This document shows, in pieces, positions 24,053-31,700 of a DNA stretch of 32,910 bases. Made by a program: the position numbers and the translations under genes. Source of the DNA: SMXQ01 sp033720855 (lineage in GTDB: Bacteria; Pseudomonadota; Alphaproteobacteria; SMXQ01); the NCBI GenBank assembly GCA_033720855.1, contig JAWWBR010000027.1, forward strand, positions 1 through 32,910, given 5' to 3'. The notes beneath the pieces are model-generated. The model had not been told where the DNA came from. It did not search any database and saw only the letters and a program-made list of their open reading frames with translations. Every line of letters starts with the position of its first letter. The first letter of the stretch is position 1.

Positions 24053-24074
24053 TAACTCTCACGTAAGGCGATTG

Positions 24075-25361
24075 ATGGACAGAATCAGAATCCGGGGCGG
24101 CAACCGGCTCACGGGGAATATCCCCATCTCCGGCGCCAAGAACGCGGCGCTGCCGCTGATGGCCGCGAGCCTGTTGACCGACGAACCGCTGACCCTCGGC
24201 AATCTGCCCCATCTCGTCGACATTTCGACCATGGCGAGCCTGCTGGGCAAACTGGGGGTCGAGATCGCCATGGAAGGCGATGCCCCCAATGGCGGACACA
24301 TCGGCCGGGTTTTGAAGCTCTGCGCCGGCGACATCGCCTCGACCACCGCGCCCTACGACCTGGTGCGGCAGATGCGGGCCTCGGTGCTGGTGCTCGGCGG
24401 GCTGGTGGCGCGCGAGGGCGCGGCCCGGGTATCGCTGCCCGGCGGCTGCGCCATCGGCAACCGGCCCGTAGACCTGCATCTCAAGGGACTGGAACAGCTT
24501 GGCGCCGAGATCGACGTGCAGGGCGGTTATATCGAGGCCCGCGCGCCCAAGGGTTTGAAGGGCGCCCATGTGGTGTTCCCCTTCGTCTCTGTCGGCGCCA
24601 CCGAGAATCTGATGATCGCCGCCGCCCTTGCCCGGGGCGAGACCGTGCTCGCCAATGCCGCGCGCGAGCCCGAGGTGATCGACCTGGCCCGCTGTCTGAT
24701 GGCCATGGGCGCTCGGATCGAGGGACTCGGCACCGACACCTTGACCATCCAAGGGGTGGACAGGCTGCACGGTGCCGCGCATCAGGTGGTGCCCGACCGC
24801 ATCGAGACCGGGACCTATGCCCTTGCCGCAGCCATGACCGGCGGCGATGTGACGCTGGTGGGGGCCGATGCGAGCCAGAGCGAGGCGCTGTTCGAAAAAC
24901 TGAAGGAGGCGGGAATTCGCGTCACCGTGACCGAGGGTGGCGTGCGGGTCGCCCGCGGCCGCGGGCGCATCCGCGGTGTCGATGTGATGACCGAGCCCTA
25001 TCCCGGTTTCCCCACCGACCTTCAGGCCCAGTTCATGGCGATGATGTCGATCGCGTCGGGGGCGGCGATGATCACCGAGACCATATTCGAAAACCGCTTC
25101 ATGCATGTCTCCGAGCTCGCGCGCATGGGCGCCAACGTCACCGTACATGGGGCCTCGGCCATGGTCCGCGGCGCCAAGGCCCTGGCCGGTGCCGAGGTTA
25201 TGGCGACGGATCTGCGCGCTTCGGTGAGCCTCGTGCTCGCCGGCCTGGTGGCCGAGGGTGAAACCATCGTCAACAGGGTTTATCATCTCGATCGCGGCTA
25301 CGAGCGGCTTGAGGAAAAGCTCGCCGCCTGCGGCGCCGAGATCGAGCGCTTGAGAAACTGA
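24075..25361 (+). CDS. murA: UDP-N-acetylglucosamine 1-carboxyvinyltransferase
   Basis: This enzyme transfers the enolpyruvyl group of PEP to UDP-GlcNAc, the first committed step of peptidoglycan synthesis in the cytoplasm. The 428-residue protein is full length, with the typical N-terminal ISGAKNAALPLMAASLLTDE. The active-site loop LPGGCAIGNRPVDLH has the catalytic Cys at 125, so a fosfomycin-sensitive type is expected. The C-terminal half contains FPTDLQAQFMAMMSIA and ETIFENRFMHVSELARMGA. ATG 24075 is used; a TTG one codon earlier is possible. A DUF2948 gene follows 13 bases after. Confidence 0.98.
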   Translation: MDRIRIRGGNRLTGNIPISGAKNAALPLMAASLLTDEPLTLGNLPHLVDISTMASLLGKLGVEIAMEGDAPNGGHIGRVLKLCAGDIASTTAPYDLVRQMRASVLVLGGLVAREGAARVSLPGGCAIGNRPVDLHLKGLEQLGAEIDVQGGYIEARAPKGLKGAHVVFPFVSVGATENLMIAAALARGETVLANAAREPEVIDLARCLMAMGARIEGLGTDTLTIQGVDRLHGAAHQVVPDRIETGTYALAAAMTGGDVTLVGADASQSEALFEKLKEAGIRVTVTEGGVRVARGRGRIRGVDVMTEPYPGFPTDLQAQFMAMMSIASGAAMITETIFENRFMHVSELARMGANVTVHGASAMVRGAKALAGAEVMATDLRASVSLVLAGLVAEGETIVNRVYHLDRGYERLEEKLAACGAEIERLRN

Positions 25362-25374
25362 GGAGAGCCCTTCG

Positions 25375-25926
25375 ATGGGTCCGCCACTGAAGTTGCGCGC
25401 CGTCGATCAGGAAGACCTGGAGGTCCTGAGCGCCTGCCTGCAGGATGCCCTGGTACCGGTTCAGGACATGCGTTTTCTCAAGGACGAACGCCGCTTCGTG
25501 ATGGTCGCCAACCGCTTTTGTTGGGAGAACCTGGGCGGCACGGCGGAGCAAGACGACACCCGGGAGGGCACCGCGGACGATGCCCCCGACAACGCCCCCG
25601 ATAACGCCCAGGAGGGCACCCAGACCGCCAAGGCCGGTGCTTTCGAGCGGGTCCACTGCGGTATCACCTTCGAACACGTCAGTCACGTCCAGGCCCGGGG
25701 CTTTTCGCCGGGGGCGGCTGCGGATCAAGGTCGGCTGCTCGAAGTGCTGGCGATCCTCGTCGAGGACGGCGCCCTGACCGTGGTCTTTTCCGGCGGCGCT
25801 GCGGTCAAGCTCGAGGTCGACAAGGTCGAAGCCTTCGTCCAGGACATGGGCGAACCCTGGCCCACCCTGTGGCGGCCCCGCCATCCGATGGACGACGAAC
25901 TGGATCGAGACGGCGGAACGCGCTAA
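25375..25926 (+). CDS. DUF2948-family protein
   Basis: This 183-residue protein matches the DUF2948 family, which in alphaproteobacteria lies between murA and the his genes. Recognisable parts are LKLRAVDQEDLEVLSACLQD, DMRFLKDERRFVMVANRF, the later LLEVLAILVEDGALTVVFSG and the C-terminal LWRPRHPMDDE. The function is unknown. Between residues ~55 and 85 an acidic insert contains the tandem APDNAPDNA, encoded by a repeated 12-base unit; it is likely a flexible loop. The ribosome-binding site AGGAGA stands nine bases before the ATG. Confidence 0.9.
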   Translation: MGPPLKLRAVDQEDLEVLSACLQDALVPVQDMRFLKDERRFVMVANRFCWENLGGTAEQDDTREGTADDAPDNAPDNAQEGTQTAKAGAFERVHCGITFEHVSHVQARGFSPGAAADQGRLLEVLAILVEDGALTVVFSGGAAVKLEVDKVEAFVQDMGEPWPTLWRPRHPMDDELDRDGGTR

Positions 25927-25966
25927 AACCCCCGCCCCATACGGGCACAACACCGGGATTGATCGA

Positions 25967-26644
25967 TTGGCGAGCAACGATCCACTTGTGATGGCGCTGC
26001 CCAAGGGCCGCATTCTGAAAGAAGCGCGCCCCTTGCTGATGGCGGCAGGCATCGAGCCCGAGGCGGAGTTCGACGACCCCGCCTCGCGCAAGCTCAAGTT
26101 CGAGACCAGCGACGGCGGCCTCGAGCTGGTGTTCGTGCGCGCCTTCGACGTCGCCACCGTCGTCGCCTTCGGCGGCGCCCATCTGGGGATCGCCGGCAGC
26201 GATGTGCTGATGGAATTCGGCTATTCGGAAATTTACGCGCCCATCGATCTCGGCATCGGACGCTGCCGCATGGCGGTGGCCGAGCCGGCGGAGATGGTCG
26301 AGGGTGACGACCCGAGGCGCTGGTCCCACGTCCGCGTCGCCACCAAGTATCCTGAGATCACGCGGCGCCACTTTGCCGCCCGCGGGGTGCAGGCCGAATG
26401 CATCAAGCTTTCCGGCTCGATGGAATTGGCGCCGTCCCTCGGCCTGTGCCGGCGCATCGTCGACCTGGTATCGACCGGCGCCACCCTCAAGGCCAACGGG
26501 TTGGTCGAGGTTGAGCAAATCTGCGAGGTCAGCTCCAGGCTGGTGGTTAACCGTGCCGCCCTCAAGACCCGCTCGCGGGAGGTCAACACATGGCTCGATC
26601 GGTTTTCCGCCGTCGTTAACGGAGGTGCGGGCGATGGCGCGTAG
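25967..26644 (+). CDS. hisG: ATP phosphoribosyltransferase catalytic subunit (short form)
   Basis: This is the first enzyme of histidine synthesis, joining ATP and PRPP. The 225-residue protein is the short form, which lacks the C-terminal regulatory domain and normally needs HisZ; no hisZ is in the window. Motifs are MALPKGRILKEA at the start, GIAGSDVLMEF near residue 72, and the PRPP loop DLVSTGATLKANGL near 170. TTG 25967 is preferred over ATG 25991 because it restores the first strand (SNDPLVMALPKGR); the ribosome-binding site is weak, so expression may rely on read-through from upstream. hisD overlaps its end by 11 bases. Confidence 0.96.
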   Translation: MASNDPLVMALPKGRILKEARPLLMAAGIEPEAEFDDPASRKLKFETSDGGLELVFVRAFDVATVVAFGGAHLGIAGSDVLMEFGYSEIYAPIDLGIGRCRMAVAEPAEMVEGDDPRRWSHVRVATKYPEITRRHFAARGVQAECIKLSGSMELAPSLGLCRRIVDLVSTGATLKANGLVEVEQICEVSSRLVVNRAALKTRSREVNTWLDRFSAVVNGGAGDGA

Positions 26645-27938
26645 GCTGGCGAGCCGCGAGGCCGGCTTCGCCCAGGACTTCGCCCAGCTGGTGATGGCGG
26701 GACGCGAGGCCGCCGCCGATGTCGAGCGCGATGTCGCCGATATCCTGGATGCCGTCCGGGTCGACGGCGATCAAGCGGTGATCGCCTTGACCCGCCGCCT
26801 TGACGGCGTCGAGCTGACGCCCGAGACGCTCGCCATCGGCGCGGACGAGATGGCCGCCGCCGAGGCCGCCTGCCCCGAGTCTGCCCTTGCGGCGCTGGCC
26901 AGTGCGGCGGAGCGGATCGAGGCCTACCATGCCCGCCAGATGCCGGCCGACGAGAGCTTTACCGACGGCGCCGGGGTGCGCCTCGGCTGGCGCTGGCGCC
27001 CGGTCTCGGCGGTGGGCGTTTACGTTCCCGGCGGGCGCGCCGCCTATCCGTCCTCGGTGCTGATGAACGTGATTCCGGCGCGGATCGCGGGCACCTCGCG
27101 CATCGTCATGGTGGTTCCCGCGCCCGGCGGCGAGATCAATCCCCTGGTGCTCGCCGCCGCCAGGCGGGCCGGTGTGACCGAGGCCTACCGCATCGGCGGG
27201 GCCCAGGCGATCGCGGCGCTGGCCTTTGGCACCGCCACGATTGCCCCGGTGGATAAGATCGTCGGTCCCGGCAATGCCTGGGTGGCCGCCGCCAAGCGCC
27301 AGGTCTTTGGCACGGTGGGAATCGACATGGTCGCGGGGCCGTCCGAGATCCTGGTGGTCGCCGATGGCGCCAACGACCCCGACTGGATCGCCATCGATCT
27401 CTTGTCCCAGGCCGAGCACGATACCGCGGCGCAGTCTATCCTGATTACCGACGACGCCGCCTTCGCGGACCGGGTGGAGGAAGCGGTGGCGGCGCGCCTC
27501 AAGACTCTGCCCCGGGCCGAGATCGCGGGTGCGAGCTGGGCCGCCAACGGTGCGGTCATCGTCGTCGATGACCTTCACGAGGTGCCCCCATTGGTCGACG
27601 TCATCGCGCCCGAGCATCTTGAGCTCGCCGTTGCCGAGCCCGAGCCGCTTGCCGAAGCCGTCACCAACGCGGGCGCCATCTTCATGGGGCGATTCACGCC
27701 GGAGGCCGTCGGCGACTACGTCGCCGGCGCCAACCACGTGCTCCCGACGAACCGAACGGCTCGGTTTTCCTCTGGGCTCTCGGTCATGGATTTCGTCAAG
27801 CGGACCTCGGTGGTCGCCTGCGATGCCGACGCGCTCGGCTCGATCGGGCCCGCCGCCATCACCTTGGCCCAGGCCGAGGGGCTGGATGCCCATGCGCTCT
27901 CCATCGCGCTGCGCCTCAACCTGCCGCCGTCGGGTTAG
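26634..27938 (+). CDS. hisD: histidinol dehydrogenase
   Basis: This enzyme oxidises L-histidinol to L-histidine in two NAD-dependent steps. The 434-residue zinc enzyme is full length. Visible features are the VGVYVPGGRAAYPSSVLMN block near residue 125, GGAQAIAALAFGT near 190, LLSQAEHDTAAQS near 255 (Gln and His zinc ligands), APEHLEL near 325 (catalytic Glu-His) and the C-terminal zinc His in LDAHALS (about H420). ATG 26634 with GGAGGT upstream overlaps the hisG end by 11 bases. The last ~90 bases are repeated, diverged, ~980 bases downstream. Confidence 0.98.
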   Translation: MARRLASREAGFAQDFAQLVMAGREAAADVERDVADILDAVRVDGDQAVIALTRRLDGVELTPETLAIGADEMAAAEAACPESALAALASAAERIEAYHARQMPADESFTDGAGVRLGWRWRPVSAVGVYVPGGRAAYPSSVLMNVIPARIAGTSRIVMVVPAPGGEINPLVLAAARRAGVTEAYRIGGAQAIAALAFGTATIAPVDKIVGPGNAWVAAAKRQVFGTVGIDMVAGPSEILVVADGANDPDWIAIDLLSQAEHDTAAQSILITDDAAFADRVEEAVAARLKTLPRAEIAGASWAANGAVIVVDDLHEVPPLVDVIAPEHLELAVAEPEPLAEAVTNAGAIFMGRFTPEAVGDYVAGANHVLPTNRTARFSSGLSVMDFVKRTSVVACDADALGSIGPAAITLAQAEGLDAHALSIALRLNLPPSG

Positions 27939-28050
27939 GGAGTCCGAGGCGTTGAGGGATGTCCGAGAAAACCAGAAAAGGACAATCGCTGCGACGTGCG
28001 ATAGACCTGGAAAACGGCCGCTTGACCGAAAGGCTGCCGCGCTTTCTCGG

Positions 28051-28079
28051 GTGCAATGCACCGCTGCCTTGCCTATAGT
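28051..28079 (+). promoter_or_regulatory. possible promoter with overlapping inverted repeat
   Basis: GTGCAATGCAC (28051-28061) is a perfect inverted repeat around one central base, and TATAGT (28074-28079) is a fair -10 box. The sequence 17 bases before it, GTGCAA, is a weak -35 that lies within the repeat. If real, this would drive the small secreted-protein gene starting 49 bases downstream and could be blocked by a regulator bound at the repeat. Confidence 0.35.
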
Positions 28080-28127
28080 CGCCAGCGAGTTGGCGCCAGC
28101 CTCTGGCAGGTGTAAGGAACGGCGATC

Positions 28128-28496
28128 ATGATTTCCTTCTGGGGTCCCAGAATGGCGTTCGCAGGCCTGATGGCCGTGGCGCTTGCCGTTTGTTTTTCGG
28201 GGCCTGCAAGTGCCGCTTCAGGGATCCCCGATGCTCATGTCGAGCATAGCCCCGCTGCCGATCCCAACGCCGCCAACGGATTTTTTTTCAAGCGCAGTAC
28301 GCTCCCCCGTCCTGGGCACATCGATGTTCTCCCAAGGCCATCGGGGGCCGAGGATGAGGAATCCCTAAAATTCGCCGCCGCAACGAACGGGCTCGTCTTT
28401 TCCAGACCGGCCCAGCGGCATGATCCCAGCCGTCAGCGGCTTTCCCGCAAGCCGGCCTTTTTGATCCCTTACGAAACCGGCCCACCGGTCGCCTAA
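28128..28496 (+). CDS. small predicted secreted protein, unknown
   Basis: This 122-residue frame has an N-terminal signal peptide (MAFAGLMAVALAVCFSGPAS/AASG, cleavage predicted near residue 30) and a mature part of ~90 residues rich in Pro, Arg, Ser and Ala, with no recognisable domain. The mature part contains no cysteines. AAGGA lies nine bases before the ATG. The gene falls between intact hisD and the duplicated hisD end, where many alphaproteobacteria have other genes or a direct hisD-to-infA junction. It may be recently acquired or lineage-specific. Confidence 0.55.
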   Translation: MISFWGPRMAFAGLMAVALAVCFSGPASAASGIPDAHVEHSPAADPNAANGFFFKRSTLPRPGHIDVLPRPSGAEDEESLKFAAATNGLVFSRPAQRHDPSRQRLSRKPAFLIPYETGPPVA

Positions 28497-28526
28497 ATCC
28501 AGTCGACCGCAGTCGGGCCGGAACGC

Positions 28527-28550
28527 GGGAGTCCCCATCGGCGGACTCCC
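28527..28550 (+). terminator. possible terminator hairpin
   Basis: An 8-bp perfect stem, GGGAGTCC / GGACTCCC with an 8-base loop, lies 31 bases after the small secreted-protein gene. It is followed by GTTGCTCGG, which lacks a T-run, so termination would be weak or Rho-assisted. Confidence 0.4.
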
Positions 28551-28655
28551 GTTGCTCGGCCTTCTCGCGAAATACCTAGCGCCATGTCGAAGTGCGTTGC
28601 CGGGCAACCGGCCGGACCTCTTCCTGTGTGCTGACCGTTTCACTAGGAGCCAGTT

Positions 28656-28790
28656 ATGAATTCATCCACGACGAATGTCCCTCACAAGTCGCCGGGGAGC
28701 GAGTACCCCCCGAGTCGTCCGGGAATCAGGTTCGTTCTCTGTGTCGCCGCCGTCGCCATTGGGTTGATCGGCTTCCTCGTCTTCAGTTAG
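28656..28790 (+). CDS. 44-residue C-terminally anchored membrane protein
   Basis: This small frame has a polar, Ser/Pro-rich N-terminal half (MNSSTTNVPHKSPGSEYPPS) followed by RPGIR and one hydrophobic helix (FVLCVAAVAIGLIGFLVF) ending almost at the C-terminus. AGGAG six bases before the ATG is a good ribosome-binding site. The layout suggests a single-span inner-membrane peptide. No family is recognised. It lies between the two hisD ends, as does the secreted-protein gene. Confidence 0.55.
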   Translation: MNSSTTNVPHKSPGSEYPPSRPGIRFVLCVAAVAIGLIGFLVFS

Positions 28791-28823
28791 CTTGGGGGAA
28801 CGGCGGGGCTGTCCTGAAGGACG

Positions 28824-28913
28824 GATCCCGCCGCCGCCTTGGCCCGGGCCGAAGGGCTGGATGCCCACGCGCCCTCCATCGCGCTCCGCCTCAACCTGCC
28901 GCCGTCGGGTTAG
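28824..28913 (+). pseudogene. duplicated 3' end of hisD
   Basis: These bases repeat the end of hisD in frame. The 78 bases 28838-28915 match 27863-27940 at 73 positions by my count, including the stop and the following GG. The encoded tail LARAEGLDAHAPSIALRLNL, then PPSG, differs from hisD's at only two residues over that stretch (Q to R, L to P). Upstream, homology continues for a few codons with one codon missing, and an in-frame TGA at 28815-28817 precedes it, so no protein is made. It is a remnant of a second hisD allele. Confidence 0.88.
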
Positions 28914-28993
28914 GGCCATACGGCCTTAAGGGCTTGACGCTTGCGTTCCGGCCCCCCATTGTCCTTCCATTCCAAGCAAACCATGGAGAAATG

Positions 28994-29215
28994 ATGGCCA
29001 AGAAGGACGATGTCATAGAGTTCGCGGGGGAGGTGACCGAGCTCCTCCCCAACGCCATGTTCCGCGTCAAGCTCGAGAACGATCACGAGATCCTCGCCTA
29101 TACCTCGGGCAAGATGCGCAAGCATCGCATCCGCGTCCTCGTCGGTGACCAGGTCAACGTGGAAATGACCCCCTACGATTTGACCAAAGGTCGGATCACC
29201 TTCCGCTTCAAATAA
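28994..29215 (+). CDS. infA: translation initiation factor IF-1
   Basis: This is the 73-residue S1/OB-fold factor that binds the ribosomal A site during initiation. MAKKDDVIEFAGEVTELLPN, MFRVKLENDHEILAY and GKMRKHRIRVLVGDQVNVEM are close to the universal bacterial sequence. ATG 28994 is preferred to the ATG one codon earlier because GGAGAA then has proper spacing and the family starts M-A-K. It begins 81 bases after the hisD remnant and is followed by maf. Confidence 0.98.
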   Translation: MAKKDDVIEFAGEVTELLPNAMFRVKLENDHEILAYTSGKMRKHRIRVLVGDQVNVEMTPYDLTKGRITFRFK

Positions 29216-29233
29216 CGCGGGGTGAGCGGCGCC

Positions 29234-29842
29234 ATGCCCGCGGCACCGTCCTTTGTCCTCGCTTCGGCGTCGCCACGGCGGCGCGATCTTTTGGCCCAGA
29301 TCGGGCGTCCGCCCGATGCCGTGCTGATCCCCGATGTCGATGAATCGCCGGCCGCAAACGAGCCGCCCCAGGCCCACGCCCTGCGCCTCGCGCGGGAAAA
29401 GGCGGCCCAGGTCGCGGCCCGGCCCGAGGCGAGGGGTGCGGTCGTCCTCGGCGCCGACACCGTGGTCGCCTGCGGGCGACGGATCCTGCCCAAGGCCGAG
29501 GACGAGGCGATCGCGCGGCGTTGCCTCGGCCTGCTCTCGGGCCGGCGCCACAGGGTCATCGGCGGCGTTGCCGTCATCGCTCCGGGTGGCGCCAGCGGGA
29601 TACGGTCCTGCGTCACCACCGTGGCCTTCAAGCGGCTGACGGCGGGGGAGATCGACGACTACGTCGCCGGCGGCGAATGGCGCGGCAAGGCCGGCGGCTA
29701 CGCCATCCAAGGGCGGGCCGCGGTGTTCGTGCGCTTCATCCGGGGGTCCTATTCAAACGTCGTCGGCCTGCCTCTCTATGAGACCGAACGGCTGTTGGAA
29801 AGCCTCGGCTGCGGTGCGGCCGGCAGGGGAGGGGAGCGGTGA
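29234..29842 (+). CDS. maf: Maf-like nucleoside triphosphate pyrophosphatase
   Basis: This 202-residue Maf/HAM1-superfamily enzyme hydrolyses non-canonical or pyrimidine nucleoside triphosphates and is linked to septum inhibition in Bacillus. Motifs are LASASPRRRDLL at the N-terminus, LGADTVV near residue 75, KAEDEAIARRCLGLLSGRRH near 90, and GGYAIQGRAAVFV near 160. ATG 29234 is chosen; GTG 29222 would add four residues. The stop overlaps the GTG start of the RNase gene (GTGA), so the two are translationally coupled. Confidence 0.93.
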   Translation: MPAAPSFVLASASPRRRDLLAQIGRPPDAVLIPDVDESPAANEPPQAHALRLAREKAAQVAARPEARGAVVLGADTVVACGRRILPKAEDEAIARRCLGLLSGRRHRVIGGVAVIAPGGASGIRSCVTTVAFKRLTAGEIDDYVAGGEWRGKAGGYAIQGRAAVFVRFIRGSYSNVVGLPLYETERLLESLGCGAAGRGGER

Positions 29843-31062
29843 TCGACGAAATCCTGTGTAGCAAAAGCGGCGGCCGGGTGCGGATCGCCCTGCGCGAGGA
29901 CGGACGGCTGGTTGACCTTATCATCGCCGGGGCCGGAGCCCCCGACGCCATGGGCAGCATCGTTCTCGGCCGGGTCAGTGCCGTTCTGCCGGGCATGGAG
30001 GCGGCGTTCGTCGATATCGGCGCCGAACGCGCGGGCTTCCTGTCCCTGACCGCTCCCAGGGGCGAGGCCGAAAACGGCGAGGGCGAGGACGGCGCGGGCG
30101 ATAGCGGGGCGGTCGCCTTTGACCCGGTCCATGAGGGCGGCGAGGTCCTGGTCCAGGTGACCAAAACCGCGCAGGCCGGCAAGGGCGCGGGGCTGACCCG
30201 ATCCATCGGCCTGGCCGGCCGCTACCTGGTGCTCACGCCGATGCAACCCAGGATCGCCATTTCCCGGAGGATCGACGACACCGAGACACGGGCCGCCATC
30301 GAGGAGACCATGGGGGGCATCACGCGGCCCGGCGAGGGGTTCATCGTCAGGACCGCCGGCCGGGACGCCGATGCCCGGGCCCTGGCCGACGATGCCGATG
30401 ACCTGCGCCGCCTTTGGGCGACCATCGTCGAGGCGCGCCGGGGGGCGTCTTGCCCCACCGTTCTGCACGGTGCCGACCGCGGGCTCGGCCAGGCCTTGCG
30501 CGATTTCGCCCATGAGGGCGTGCGCCGCATCCTCGTCGACGACCGCGGTGCGGAGGCCGATGCCGAGGCCTTCTGCGACGCCCATATGCCCGACCTCGGC
30601 ACCCGCATCGAAACCTGGGGCGAAGCGGATCCGATGTTCGAGGCGCTGGGGGTGGAAGACGAGATCGCCGCGGCGTTGGAGCCTTGCGTCGTGCTGCCCT
30701 GCGGCGGCACCTTGATCATCGAGGAGACCCAGGCGCTGACCGCCGTCGACGTCAATACCGGGCGTCATGTCGGGCGCAGCAGCCACGCCGACACCGTGCG
30801 CCTCACCAACCTCGAGGCCGCGGCCGAGGTCCCCCGGCAGTTGCGGCTCCGGGGGCTGGGCGGCATCACCGTCATCGATTTCATCCACATGGATCGCGAA
30901 GCCGACCAGGAGGAGGTGCTTGCCACGCTGATGCAGGGGCTTGCCGGGGATCCCGGCTTCATCCGTGCCGGCGGCATTTCCGAGTTGGGCCTGGTGGAGC
31001 TCGCCCGGCGGCGCGGCGACGGTTCCCTGCGCCAGAGGCTGGAGGCGTTGGAAGGATCGTGA
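29839..31062 (+). CDS. rng: RNase E/G family endoribonuclease, short form without Zn-link
   Basis: This 407-residue member of the RNase E/G family cleaves single-stranded RNA, for example in rRNA maturation or mRNA decay. The S1 domain lies near residues 35-125 (ILGRV... here IVLGRVSAVLPGMEAAFVDI) with a short acidic insert (ENGEGEDGAGDSG). The catalytic metal-binding Asp pair is in LTAVDVNTG and TVIDFIHMD. The protein stops after ELGLVELARRRGDGSLRQRL, just where RNase E and G carry the CPxC zinc-link used for tetramer assembly, so that element is missing. Translation starts at GTG, with GGGAGGGGAG upstream. Confidence 0.92.
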   Translation: MIDEILCSKSGGRVRIALREDGRLVDLIIAGAGAPDAMGSIVLGRVSAVLPGMEAAFVDIGAERAGFLSLTAPRGEAENGEGEDGAGDSGAVAFDPVHEGGEVLVQVTKTAQAGKGAGLTRSIGLAGRYLVLTPMQPRIAISRRIDDTETRAAIEETMGGITRPGEGFIVRTAGRDADARALADDADDLRRLWATIVEARRGASCPTVLHGADRGLGQALRDFAHEGVRRILVDDRGAEADAEAFCDAHMPDLGTRIETWGEADPMFEALGVEDEIAAALEPCVVLPCGGTLIIEETQALTAVDVNTGRHVGRSSHADTVRLTNLEAAAEVPRQLRLRGLGGITVIDFIHMDREADQEEVLATLMQGLAGDPGFIRAGGISELGLVELARRRGDGSLRQRLEALEGS

Positions 31063-31129
31063 CCGGCGGCGCCGCGAAGACAACGCCGGCGGGCTTGGAT
31101 CGCAGCGCCCTTGCGGGTAGGATCGCGCC

Positions 31130-31417
31130 ATGACCGATGAGGGCAACACGACCGGCGCGGACGGAGCGGGCGCGGCGCCCGCCGCAAAAGGCGCCGAGGT
31201 CAGGGATTTCAGGGCCGCGGGCCGGGGCAAGAAGTGCCCGATCTGCGGCAACGCCGTCACCGTCGCCTACCGGCCGTTCTGTTCCAAACGCTGCGCCGAT
31301 CTCGATCTCGGCCGCTGGCTCCGTGAGGACTATCGCATCCCCGCCGAGGAGCCGCCGGACGGCGCCGAGGAGACCGGCCCCCCCGCCGACGACGACCCCA
31401 CCGGAGCCCCGGCCTGA
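31130..31417 (+). CDS. yacG: DNA gyrase inhibitor YacG-type zinc protein
   Basis: This 95-residue protein has the YacG zinc site: KKCPICG near residue 35 and RPFCSKRCADLDLGRWLRED near 48-68. In E. coli YacG binds GyrB and inhibits gyrase. The N-terminal 30 residues are Gly/Ala-rich and the C-terminal 30 are acidic and Pro-rich, both probably disordered. It completes the infA-maf-rng-yacG set typical of alphaproteobacteria and is followed by tRNA-Phe. Confidence 0.95.
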   Translation: MTDEGNTTGADGAGAAPAAKGAEVRDFRAAGRGKKCPICGNAVTVAYRPFCSKRCADLDLGRWLREDYRIPAEEPPDGAEETGPPADDDPTGAPA

Positions 31418-31504
31418 GGCCGTCGGTGCCGCCGCCCCGGCGCTTTACAGTTGCGCAGATTGCCCCTATAACCGCACCCCGCAGGCCGTTCCGGCCACCC
31501 CGGC

Positions 31505-31580
<76 letters not shown>

Positions 31581-31700
31581 TTTCTCTTCAAATACTTAGG
31601 GACTTAGCGTCACGCCCGCTGGGGTGTGAATTGTGTAATTTCTGTGTAATCGTGCTCGCAGGGTGACGCGAAATCTGATGCTTTGTGACAAGTCGAAGGG
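31581..31700. other. putative att/arm region between tRNA-Phe and integrase
   Basis: This 120-base gap has no gene. It contains TGTGTAAT twice (GAATTGTGTAATTTCTGTGTAAT) and three related motifs: GCGTCACGC, GGTGACGCG and GGTCACGCG. Repeats of this kind between an att core and an integrase are often arm-type integrase sites, but this was not shown here. The att core itself is probably the 3' part of tRNA-Phe. Its partner copy would lie beyond the right edge. Confidence 0.4.
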
